In this document: in pieces, positions 1 to 6,441 of the stretch
Numbering within the stretch: position 1 is the first letter of the stretch
Layout of the letters: each line of letters opens with the position of its first letter
Assembly (NCBI GenBank): GCA_947652805.1
Contig: CANTEM010000046.1
Span: 1 to 8,011 of the forward strand
Reading direction: 5' to 3'
From: an uncultured Clostridia bacterium
Lineage (GTDB): Bacteria; Bacillota; Clostridia; Oscillospirales; CAG-272
DNA: 8,011 nt
Notes under the pieces: model-generated
Database searches by the model: none
Seen by the model: the letters and a program-made list of their open reading frames with translations, nothing else
Told to the model about the DNA's origin: nothing
Translations under genes and position numbers: made by a program

Positions 1-811
1 GGGAAATGAATTCCTGCAAATCCTTAATTTGTTCTTCATTTTTCTTATTTTGCGCTTTCATCAGCCGTTGAATCAACTGACTGGATTCATACCAGAAATC
101 GTAGTTGCCCACATACAGCTTGATTTCGTTATAATCAATATCTACAATGTTGGTACACACATTATTTAAAAAGTGTCTGTCATGGGAGATTACCAAAACC
201 GTACCAAAGTAGTCTGCCAAAAAATCCTCCAGCCACTTTGTGGCGGCAAGATCCAGACCGTTTGTAGGCTCGTCCAGAAGAAGGATATCCGGATTGCCGA
301 ACAATGCCTGTGCCAACAGCACCTTCACCTTATCGCTGTCCCGCAGGGCGCGCATTTCCATTTCTAAAATATCAATGGGAAGCCCCAGCCCTTGGAGCAA
401 TTTGGAAGCATCGCTTTCCGCTTCCCAGCCATCCAGCTCCGCAAATTCTCCTTCCAGTTCAGCAGCACGGATTCCGTCCGCATCGCTGAAATCCTCTTTT
501 GCGTAAATCGCGTCTTTCTCCTTCATAATATCATAAAGACGGCGGTTGCCCATGATCACCGTATCCAGAACGGTAAAATCATCAAAGGCAAAATGGTCCT
601 GCCGCAGCACAGACATACGCACCGTCTGAGGAATTTCCACATTTCCGGTTGTGGGTTCCAGTTCTCCGCAAAGGAGTTTAAAAAAGGTAGATTTTCCGGC
701 GCCGTTTGCACCGATCACACCGTAGCAATTTCCCGGTGTAAACTTTAAATCTACATTTTTGAATAAATACTGTCCGTCAAACTGAAAGGATAAATTGCTT
801 ACTGTAATCAT
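1..811 (-). CDS. ABC-F family ATPase (YkpA/YbiT-like), 3' end cut by window edge
   Basis: Soluble duplicated-ATPase protein of the ABC-F class. These act on the ribosome or translation rather than in transport. My own translation gives 270 residues before the left edge; the family is usually about 520-540, so roughly half is present. Visible in order: Walker A GANGAGKST (34-42), an arm/insert region around 95-135, a signature position reading LRDSDK (156-161) instead of LSGGEK, Walker B LLLDEPTNGLD (177-187), H-loop ISHDRHFLN (208-216), and a charged start of the inter-domain linker (from about 250). No transmembrane segment is seen. The ATG at 811 is the family's normal start (MITVSNLSF). 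It lies 32 bases after the stop of the lipid kinase gene, so the two are probably cotranscribed; the ribosome-binding site is weak. The family call is firm, the individual role is unknown, and YkpA/YbiT is the closest resemblance from memory. Confidence 0.93.
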   Translation of the reverse strand, partial: MITVSNLSFQFDGQYLFKNVDLKFTPGNCYGVIGANGAGKSTFFKLLCGELEPTTGNVEIPQTVRMSVLRQDHFAFDDFTVLDTVIMGNRRLYDIMKEKDAIYAKEDFSDADGIRAAELEGEFAELDGWEAESDASKLLQGLGLPIDILEMEMRALRDSDKVKVLLAQALFGNPDILLLDEPTNGLDLAATKWLEDFLADYFGTVLVISHDRHFLNNVCTNIVDIDYNEIKLYVGNYDFWYESSQLIQRLMKAQNKKNEEQIKDLQEFIS

Positions 812-843
812 AAAAATACCATACTTTCCGTAGTAAAACCAAA

Positions 844-1722
844 TTAAAAAATCATGCGGACAGCGCCGCCTTTTACCTGAATTTCACCGCTCTTATAGGA
901 GCCGCCGAATTCTCCGTCCAGAGACCATGGAATTTCCTCATCACAGGAAAACCGAAGAGAAGCCGTTTTAAAGGTGTGCACGCTGGCGTCGTCAGAGGAT
1001 TGGGTGAGCAGACAATTGAGCAAATGGGTGGTATCCGCCGGATTCTTTGGCTTACGCACCAGCGTGACCTCCATTTCGCCGTCGTCATACAACACATTTT
1101 TGATAATCGGCAGCTCAAATCCGCCGATCCGCTTGGAGTTGCTGACCATGCCGAAGATAAAATCCCCCTCCAGCACTTCCTCGTCATGCTCAATATGCAA
1201 ATGATAGGTTTTTGCTTTGGCAAAGGATTTGATTCCGCTGAATACATATGCCGCATGACCGAAATTCTGTTTGTTTTCCCGGCTTGTCAGATAGGACACA
1301 TCTGCAAACATACCGAACGCCGCCACATATACAAACGGATTGCCTTCCAAAAATCCAAGATCCACATCCCGCACAATTCCCTCAGCAATCTGTTTTGCCG
1401 CGCCTGTGGCTATACTGTCTATATGCCGGCTGTTGGCGAAATCATTGGTGGTGCCTCCAGGAATATAACCGATCAGGGTGTCAGTGCCGGACTGATATAC
1501 CGCATTTACAACAATATTCAGTGTGCCGTCTCCGCCGCAGCAAACGATCAGATCATATCCGCCGCTGTCATACGCCCGGTCATATAAATCCTCTTCACTT
1601 TTTGTCAGATGAATGGTTACATCATATTCCGCATCAGAGAACGTCCGCACCACACTCATGAGTGAATCATCCAACGCTCTTTTTCCAGAGGTGGGATTGA
1701 TTAACAATAATAATTTTTTCAT
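844..1722 (-). CDS. Diacylglycerol kinase family lipid kinase (YegS/BmrU type)
   Basis: Predicted cytosolic or membrane-associated kinase that phosphorylates diacylglycerol or a related lipid with ATP, feeding phosphatidic acid back into phospholipid synthesis. The 292 residues match the usual length of about 290-300. Visible: N-terminal INPTSGK (8-14), the nucleotide-binding GGDGTLN (63-69), PGGTTNDFA (88-96), DDGEMEV (213-219), and LDGE (268-271), whose glutamate corresponds to the proposed catalytic base of the DgkB family. The open frame extends upstream to 1848, but that extension crosses the promoter at 1765-1793. The ATG at 1722 follows an AAAAAGGGAT ribosome-binding site and gives the family N-terminus MKKLLLLINP. 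The gene leads a leftward unit with the ABC-F gene and is divergent from nadC. The exact lipid substrate cannot be read from sequence. Confidence 0.93.
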   Translation of the reverse strand: MKKLLLLINPTSGKRALDDSLMSVVRTFSDAEYDVTIHLTKSEEDLYDRAYDSGGYDLIVCCGGDGTLNIVVNAVYQSGTDTLIGYIPGGTTNDFANSRHIDSIATGAAKQIAEGIVRDVDLGFLEGNPFVYVAAFGMFADVSYLTSRENKQNFGHAAYVFSGIKSFAKAKTYHLHIEHDEEVLEGDFIFGMVSNSKRIGGFELPIIKNVLYDDGEMEVTLVRKPKNPADTTHLLNCLLTQSSDDASVHTFKTASLRFSCDEEIPWSLDGEFGGSYKSGEIQVKGGAVRMIF

Positions 1723-1764
1723 TTTTAACGATCCCTTTTTCCGCTGATTGATTGGATACTCTTT

Positions 1765-1793
1765 AGTATACCTCAAAGCCGCGCCCTTGTCAA
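1765..1793 (-). promoter_or_regulatory. Sigma-A-type promoter for the lipid kinase/ABC-F unit
   Basis: Reading leftward, a perfect -35 TTGACA (1793-1788) is separated by exactly 17 bases from TATACT (1770-1765), one mismatch from the -10 consensus. The expected transcription start is near 1757, leaving a leader of about 35 bases before the ATG at 1722. The promoter lies inside the upstream extension of the kinase reading frame, which argues against the longer start. Confidence 0.85.
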
Positions 1794-1842
1794 CCGGAGT
1801 ATGAAAATGCGTCCTTCCCCGCGGCAAAGTTTGCGCTTTTTC

Positions 1843-1871
1843 TTGCATTCACACAGAAACTGTGCTATACT
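1843..1871 (+). promoter_or_regulatory. nadC: Extended -10 promoter of the nadC operon
   Basis: TTGCAT at 1843-1848 is a -35 box, 17 bases before TATACT at 1866-1871. A TG at 1863-1864 one base upstream gives the extended -10 element TGCTATACT. The start of transcription should be near 1878, with a leader of about 45 bases. I see no riboswitch or attenuator in that leader. A perfect palindrome fills much of the spacer and is listed separately. Confidence 0.8.
1852..1864. promoter_or_regulatory. Palindrome in the nad promoter spacer, candidate operator
   Basis: CACAGAAACTGTG is a perfect 5-base inverted repeat with a 3-base centre, lying wholly between the -35 and -10 boxes and ending in the extended -10 TG. 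A dimeric repressor bound here would block RNA polymerase. NAD-synthesis operons in Firmicutes are often controlled by NiaR (YrxA), so NiaR is the obvious candidate, but I have not matched this site to a known NiaR motif. A 13-base palindrome can also occur by chance. Confidence 0.45.
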
Positions 1872-1922
1872 AAAATAAGTATATGCAATTTTACTTTGGA
1901 TATAGAAAGGCTTTGTATCATT

Positions 1923-2768
1923 ATGAAAATCACATCTATCCCCTCAGTGCAGACACTTTTGCGTGCAGCGTTGGAGGAAGACGCCGGCGGCGGCGATATT
2001 ACCACACTGTCCACGATTCCGGCAGACGCTGCAGCCCACGGACGATATATTGCAAAGGAAGACGGAATCCTCTGCGGTATGGATATTGTCCGTGCAGTTT
2101 TTGATCTTTTGGATCGGGATATTTCACTGCAAATTCATGTGCCGGAGGGAGCCTGCTTTCATGCAGGAGATATACTGGCAGAGGTATCCGGTAATGCCAG
2201 AACCGTTCTCACCGGTGAGCGGGTAGGATTGAACTTATTACAGCATATGAGCGGCATTGCAACCGCCACAGCTAAGGCGGTCCGCAGCGTGGACGGATAC
2301 AAAGCCAGAATCACCGACACAAGAAAAACAACACCCGGTCTGCGGCATCTGGAAAAATATGCTGTGCGCTGCGGAGGAGGTGTCAATCACCGATTCAATT
2401 TATCTGACGGAATACTAATCAAGGATAACCATATCGTTGCAGCCGGTGGAATCCAGAAAGCGGTCGCAGCCGCAAAAGCAGCAGCGCCCCACACACTGAA
2501 AATTGAAGTAGAAGTGGAAAATATGGACATGCTTCGCCAGGCGCTGGATGCCGGTGCGGATATTATCATGCTGGATAATATGTCCTGTGAGGAAATGCGG
2601 CAGGCAGTTGCCATTGTAGACGGACGCGCTCTTACAGAGGCTTCCGGCAATATGGGCGAAAAGGATCTTGCCCAGGTTGCCAAAACCGGCGTGGATCTAA
2701 TCAGTATCGGCGCGCTTACACATTCAGTCCGTGCAATGGATATCAGCTTGAAATTCAAGCTGGTCTAA
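1923..2768 (+). CDS. nadC: Nicotinate-nucleotide pyrophosphorylase (quinolinate phosphoribosyltransferase)
   Basis: Cytosolic enzyme of de novo NAD synthesis: quinolinate plus PRPP gives nicotinate mononucleotide, CO2 and pyrophosphate. The 281 residues equal the family's usual length. Motifs: EEDAGGGDITT (18-28), GERVGLNLLQHMSGIAT (98-114), DTRKTTPGLR (132-141), GGGVNHRFNLSDGILIKDNH (151-170) with the basic substrate-binding residues, IEVEVEN (194-200), DIIMLDNM (213-220), EASGNM (239-244) and ISIGALTHS (260-268). The ATG at 1923 is preferred: AGAAAGG ends 12 bases upstream and the product begins as family members do. A TTG at 1896 in the same frame has no ribosome-binding site and would add nine residues. 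It is the first gene of the operon; nadB follows after 15 bases. A hairpin covers the last codons. Confidence 0.96.
   Translation: MKITSIPSVQTLLRAALEEDAGGGDITTLSTIPADAAAHGRYIAKEDGILCGMDIVRAVFDLLDRDISLQIHVPEGACFHAGDILAEVSGNARTVLTGERVGLNLLQHMSGIATATAKAVRSVDGYKARITDTRKTTPGLRHLEKYAVRCGGGVNHRFNLSDGILIKDNHIVAAGGIQKAVAAAKAAAPHTLKIEVEVENMDMLRQALDAGADIIMLDNMSCEEMRQAVAIVDGRALTEASGNMGEKDLAQVAKTGVDLISIGALTHSVRAMDISLKFKLV
2742..2764 (+). other. Intercistronic hairpin at the nadC 3' end, next to the nadB ribosome-binding site
   Basis: The arms at 2742-2750 and 2756-2764 pair over nine base pairs (one U-G) around an AAATT loop. The core, CAGCTTGAA-A-TTCAAGCTG, is a perfect 19-base palindrome. It lies in the last codons of nadC, and its base is only 3 nucleotides before the nadB AGGGGG site (2768-2773). 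No T-run follows, so it is not a terminator. It could tie nadB translation to ribosomes finishing nadC, or protect or direct processing of the mRNA. Confidence 0.5.
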
Positions 2769-2783
2769 GGGGGCGAAAACTTC

Positions 2784-4322
2784 ATGCGAAGATATTTATA
2801 CAGCGGTTCCTTTTCCGCACTTTCCAATCAGGATTTCGATGTAGTCATTATCGGCAGCGGGATCGCCGGACTGTATGCATCCCTGCATATTGATCCCTCC
2901 CTCCGCGTTGCCCTTGTAACGAAAGAAAATCTGAAAAAAAGCAATTCCTATTATGCCCAGGGCGGTATTGCCGCGGTGCTGTCTCCAACAGATAATTTTG
3001 AGTCCCACATTGAAGATACCCTTTCCGCAGGAGCAGGGCTTTGCAATGAAGAAGCCGTGCGGGTGCTTGTAGAAGAAGGTCCCGAAAACATTCAGGAATT
3101 GATTGATTTGAACGTCCCCTTTGACACGAATCCAGAAGGAGAACTGCAAATTACCAGAGAAGGTGGACATTCCTGCCGCAGAATCGTGCACTGCGGCGGT
3201 GATGCAACAGGACGGGAAACCACCAAACGGTTGGGGCACATCGCCCAGGAAAAAGAAAACATTACCATTTTTTATAATACATATCTGATTGATCTCTTAA
3301 CTGAAAACGGCAGCACTTCCGGATGCATTGTTACCAATGCAGAGGAAAAGCCGTTCATCCTGCAAGCACCGAATATTATTCTGGCAACCGGCGGCGTAGG
3401 GCATTTATATCAGTATACCACCAACCCCAGAGGCGCTGTGGGCGACGGCATGGCTTGTGCAAACCGTGCCGGTGTTGTATGTGAAAATATGGAAATGATC
3501 CAATTCCATCCCACAACACTGATCTCCCCCAAGCACAGCGACAGATTGTTCCTGATATCGGAAGCTGTACGAGGTGAGGGAGGTATTTTACGCAATCATC
3601 AAGGTGAAGCCTTTATGCAGGATAAACACAAGCTGCGAGATTTGGCACCCCGGGACATTGTTACAAGATGTATTTTAGCGGAACTGGAGCGCACCGGAGA
3701 AACCAACGTATTTTTGGATGTATCCTCCATGACGGATGATTTCTTCTCCACCCGATTCCCTACTATTTATGAAGAATGCCATAAATTCGGTATTCTGGTG
3801 CCCGGCGACCAGATTCCCGTTCGTCCTGCCCAGCATTATATCATGGGCGGAATCAAAACCAATCTGAACGGGATGACCAATCTGGAAGGTCTCTACGCCT
3901 GCGGCGAAGTAGCTTCCACAGGCATTCACGGAGCAAACCGGCTGGCAAGTAACTCTGTCTTAGAATGTCTGGTGTTCGCCCGCCGTGCGGCGCGCCACAT
4001 CAATCAAACCGGGCGTAAAATGCAGAAAATTTCCCTTCCCCAGTCCTGCGCCCTTATCAAAGCAGCAGCACTGAAAGAAATCGAAAAAGACCGTGCCGCA
4101 ATCCGTCAAATGCTTACAGAGCACGCAGGCGCTGTCCGGCACAGCAAAGGATTAGAAACAGGTGCGCGCATCGTTGGAGAAATCTTTGAAAAATATCAGA
4201 CTCTTTGCCTGGATTCCAAAGAAGCATACGAAATCTGCAACATGGCAGAAACTGCACAAATGATTTTCCAAGCCGCCTGCTCCAGAAAAGAAAGCATCGG
4301 CGCTCACTATCTTGTAGACTAA
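2784..4322 (+). CDS. nadB: L-aspartate oxidase
   Basis: Cytosolic FAD enzyme of de novo NAD synthesis that oxidises L-aspartate to iminoaspartate, which quinolinate synthase (NadA) then condenses. In anaerobes fumarate is the likely electron acceptor. The 512 residues are at the lower end of the family range. Visible: FAD dinucleotide fold VVIIGSGIAGL (20-30), YAQGGIAAVL (57-66), REGGHS (125-130), ATGGVGHLYQ (201-210), FHPTTL (241-246), SEAVRGEGG (259-267), APRDIVTR (288-295), HYIMGGI (351-357), GEVASTGIHGANRLASNS (374-391). H242, R290, H351 and R386 fall where the E. coli substrate residues lie, so it looks active. The ATG has a strong AGGGGG site 10 bases upstream. The C-terminus is slightly unusual: the common ESRG-HY reads ESIGAHY and the protein ends three residues later. 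No nadA is next to it. Confidence 0.96.
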   Translation: MRRYLYSGSFSALSNQDFDVVIIGSGIAGLYASLHIDPSLRVALVTKENLKKSNSYYAQGGIAAVLSPTDNFESHIEDTLSAGAGLCNEEAVRVLVEEGPENIQELIDLNVPFDTNPEGELQITREGGHSCRRIVHCGGDATGRETTKRLGHIAQEKENITIFYNTYLIDLLTENGSTSGCIVTNAEEKPFILQAPNIILATGGVGHLYQYTTNPRGAVGDGMACANRAGVVCENMEMIQFHPTTLISPKHSDRLFLISEAVRGEGGILRNHQGEAFMQDKHKLRDLAPRDIVTRCILAELERTGETNVFLDVSSMTDDFFSTRFPTIYEECHKFGILVPGDQIPVRPAQHYIMGGIKTNLNGMTNLEGLYACGEVASTGIHGANRLASNSVLECLVFARRAARHINQTGRKMQKISLPQSCALIKAAALKEIEKDRAAIRQMLTEHAGAVRHSKGLETGARIVGEIFEKYQTLCLDSKEAYEICNMAETAQMIFQAACSRKESIGAHYLVD

Positions 4323-4343
4323 CTTTTCCGAAAGGCAGACTTT

Positions 4344-5507
4344 ATGAAGCTTCATCCTGTTGCCCTGAACGGCTGCACAGAATACGATCCGGACATAATT
4401 GCAGAAATTATCGAAAACCAGCTTTCCGGAGCTGGCGTAACAGCAGAAATGCTGCGCGGAAAGAAAATTGTGATCAAGCCCAATCTGGTCATGAATAAGA
4501 AACCGGATTTCTCAGCCACTACACATCCCGCAGTAATTGCCGGCGCCGCCCGCGCGCTGCGGAGTATAGGCGCAGGCGAACTGCTCCTTGCGGAAAGCTC
4601 CGGCGGACCTTATACAGAATCTACCATACGGCTCCATTATAATGGATGCGGCATGAAAGAAATGGCTCAGCAGGAAAATATTATACTGAATTATAATACT
4701 GCTTCCTCCGTTATGCAGTTTTCGTCAGGAGCCGCATGCAGAAGCTTCAATGTAATTCAGCCGATTTACGATGCGGACGTTATCGTCAATATCTGCAAAT
4801 TGAAAACCCACTCCCTTACCAAAATGAGCTGCGGTGTAAAAAATTTATACGGGGTCATTCCCGGAACGGAAAAAGTAGAAATGCACGCACGGTTCAGCCG
4901 GATAGAAAGCTTTACGGGGATGCTGTGCGATCTGGCGCAGATGTTTACGGAAAATAAAACAGTCATCACGATCTGCGACGGAATCTGCGGCATGGAAGGG
5001 AACGGACCTACAGGGGGAACACCCCGAGAATACGGTGTGCTGATGACGTCTCTCTCCCCCTTTGCACTGGATCTTGCCGCGGAATATTTGCTGGGCTTTG
5101 CAGGCACTGTTCCTACTGTGCAAGCATCTATCAAACGAGAACTGTGCCCTGATGATATTACGAAACTGATTATCATTGGAGACGATTACAAAAAGCATAT
5201 AACAAGCGACGTTGTTCCGCCGGATACAAGCCGCCGTTCGATTCTCCGTGACTTTCCTGACTTATTCGGCGGACGGCTGGTGCGCTTTCTGGAACCACGC
5301 CCTAAAATCAATCAAAAGAAATGCATAGGCTGCGGAGTATGCGCTGCATCCTGTCCGAAGAGGACTATTTCAATCCGGGAAAAAGACGGCAAAAAACAGT
5401 TGAAAATTCAGGATAAAAGCTGTATCCGCTGTTACTGCTGTCAGGAAATGTGTCCGAAAAATGCTGTGAAGATTCAGAAAAATCTGATTCTGCGGCTTGT
5501 CCGCTGA
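4344..5507 (+). CDS. DUF362 protein with C-terminal 2[4Fe-4S] ferredoxin domain, function unknown
   Basis: A 387-residue protein without signal peptide or membrane segment, so probably cytosolic. The first 310 residues or so are the DUF362 domain, recognised by VIKPNLVMNKKPDFSATTHP (43-62), the D/E-rich AESSGG (83-88), VNICKLKTHSLTKMSCGVKN (148-167), YGVIPG (169-174) and ICDGICGMEGNGPTGG (210-225). The C-terminus is a two-cluster ferredoxin: C327, C330, C333, C337 followed by P, and C360, C363, C366, C370 followed by P, each in CxxCxxCxxxCP spacing. The eight cysteines are complete; C365 is extra. The start has AAAGG 8 bases upstream. It sits 21 bases after nadB and 15 before ispE, clearly in the operon. 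DUF362 has no settled function; electron transfer or a redox/cofactor role is inference. It is not quinolinate synthase, whose motifs I do not see. Confidence 0.92.
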   Translation: MKLHPVALNGCTEYDPDIIAEIIENQLSGAGVTAEMLRGKKIVIKPNLVMNKKPDFSATTHPAVIAGAARALRSIGAGELLLAESSGGPYTESTIRLHYNGCGMKEMAQQENIILNYNTASSVMQFSSGAACRSFNVIQPIYDADVIVNICKLKTHSLTKMSCGVKNLYGVIPGTEKVEMHARFSRIESFTGMLCDLAQMFTENKTVITICDGICGMEGNGPTGGTPREYGVLMTSLSPFALDLAAEYLLGFAGTVPTVQASIKRELCPDDITKLIIIGDDYKKHITSDVVPPDTSRRSILRDFPDLFGGRLVRFLEPRPKINQKKCIGCGVCAASCPKRTISIREKDGKKQLKIQDKSCIRCYCCQEMCPKNAVKIQKNLILRLVR

Positions 5508-5522
5508 GAAACGGAGGCAAAC

Positions 5523-6398
5523 ATGAAGCTTTGCGCCCACGCGCCGGCAAAAATCAATTTGTTTCTGGATGTAGGTCCGGCGGATCTAAGCGGCTATCAT
5601 TCCATTTGCAGTATCATGCAAACGGTATCGCTATACGATACAATCACTGTGGAAACAAATGCACAGCAGGATATTACACTGCGGTGCCCCGGCTCTGACC
5701 TTCCCTGCGATAACAAAAATCTGGCATATCGTGCCGCACAGGCCTTTTTGGATGCGGGTAATATAAAAAATCCTGGGATCTCTATAACTATCGACAAGCA
5801 AATTCCTGTAGCCAGCGGGCTTGCCGGGGGAAGCACCGATGCCGGTGCAGTACTGCTTTTATTGAACGCACTGTTTGATATGCCTTTGTCTGGGGAAGCC
5901 CTTCTGCAAATCGGCAGCAAGCTGGGTGCCGATATTCCCTTCTGCATGACTGGCGGAACAGCGCTGTGCAGTGGAATCGGAGATAAACTTTCCCCTCTGC
6001 CTGCCATGGAACCCTCCGCCGTAGCGATTGCCCGGGGGGGCGCAGATGTGTCTACAGCCGCTGCATACGCTATGCTGGATAAAAAATACGGCAAGCAGTT
6101 GCCCGAAAGACCGCATATGTGGGAAAAGTTTAGTAAGGAAGGTTTTATATATTCCTCAAATAATGGATACTATAATATTTTTGAATCGGTAATACTGCCG
6201 TATCATAAGGAAGCAGCGGCATACAAAACGCTTCTGAAAAATGCTGGTGCGCGCATAGCAATGATGAGCGGCAGCGGTCCGGCGGTTTTTGGTTTGTTTG
6301 ATGATGACAGCACTGCGAAGGCTGCTGTAACGAAACTAAAACAATCAGGAGCCAATGCTTATCTTTGTAAAACCTGCGGCGGCGTACAGATTTACTAA
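5523..6398 (+). CDS. ispE: 4-diphosphocytidyl-2-C-methyl-D-erythritol kinase
   Basis: Cytosolic GHMP-family kinase of the MEP isoprenoid pathway; it phosphorylates CDP-methylerythritol at the 2-hydroxyl with ATP. The 291 residues are of normal length. Motifs: PAKINLFLDV (8-17) with K10; GYHSICSIMQTVSLYD (24-39); the ATP-binding loop PVASGLAGGSTDAGAVL (95-111); LGADIPFCMTGGTAL (134-148) with catalytic D137; and the third GHMP motif MSGSGPAVFGLF (248-259). The usual R/K-x-DGYHE segment reads ADLSGYHS, a mild variant that keeps the histidine. A GGAGG site 5 bases upstream fixes the ATG. It is the last gene of the nad operon, with the terminator just downstream. A run of seven G (6034-6040) lies in frame and the frame is intact. 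Confidence 0.96.
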   Translation: MKLCAHAPAKINLFLDVGPADLSGYHSICSIMQTVSLYDTITVETNAQQDITLRCPGSDLPCDNKNLAYRAAQAFLDAGNIKNPGISITIDKQIPVASGLAGGSTDAGAVLLLLNALFDMPLSGEALLQIGSKLGADIPFCMTGGTALCSGIGDKLSPLPAMEPSAVAIARGGADVSTAAAYAMLDKKYGKQLPERPHMWEKFSKEGFIYSSNNGYYNIFESVILPYHKEAAAYKTLLKNAGARIAMMSGSGPAVFGLFDDDSTAKAAVTKLKQSGANAYLCKTCGGVQIY

Positions 6399-6409
6399 AT
6401 GAGAATATG

Positions 6410-6440
6410 AAAGTCTCCCTTTACAAAGGGAGACTTTTTT
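6410..6440 (+). terminator. Intrinsic terminator of the nadC-ispE operon, probably shared with the convergent desulfurase gene
   Basis: AAAGTCTCCCTTT (6410-6422) and AAAGGGAGACTTT (6425-6437) are perfect complements. With a realistic 4-6 base loop the stem is 11-12 pairs, followed by six T (6435-6440). It begins 12 bases after the ispE stop. On the other strand it starts one base past the desulfurase stop, where only a short, interrupted T-rich tail follows, so it should work best rightward and more weakly leftward. Confidence 0.92.
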
Positions 6441-6441
6441 A

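Noticed and set aside
976..1587. 203-codon open frame on the plus strand opposite the lipid kinase
   Set aside because: It is antisense to a well-supported gene, has no recognisable domain and no good ribosome-binding site, and is a shadow of the kinase codons.
1872..1922. Riboswitch or attenuator in the nadC leader
   Set aside because: The leader is only about 45 bases, A/T-rich and without a stable stem, leaving no room for a known aptamer.
2387..2758. 123-codon open frame on the minus strand opposite nadC
   Set aside because: It is antisense to conserved NadC motifs, with no independent signal for expression or domain.
4344..4355. Twelve-base perfect palindrome ATGAAGCTTCAT at the DUF362 start; ispE begins with the same first nine bases
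   Set aside because: Both proteins begin with M-K-L using the same codons, so the shared bases are easily coincidental. I see no further symmetry or repeat around either start.
6034..6040. Run of seven G in ispE as a phase-variation tract
   Set aside because: The run is short, the frame is intact, and switching of an essential isoprenoid gene would make little sense. At most it is a place to check for sequencing error.
5597..6094. 165-codon open frame on the minus strand opposite ispE
   Set aside because: Its composition is rich in A, S and P, typical of antisense shadow frames; ispE motifs fully explain the region.
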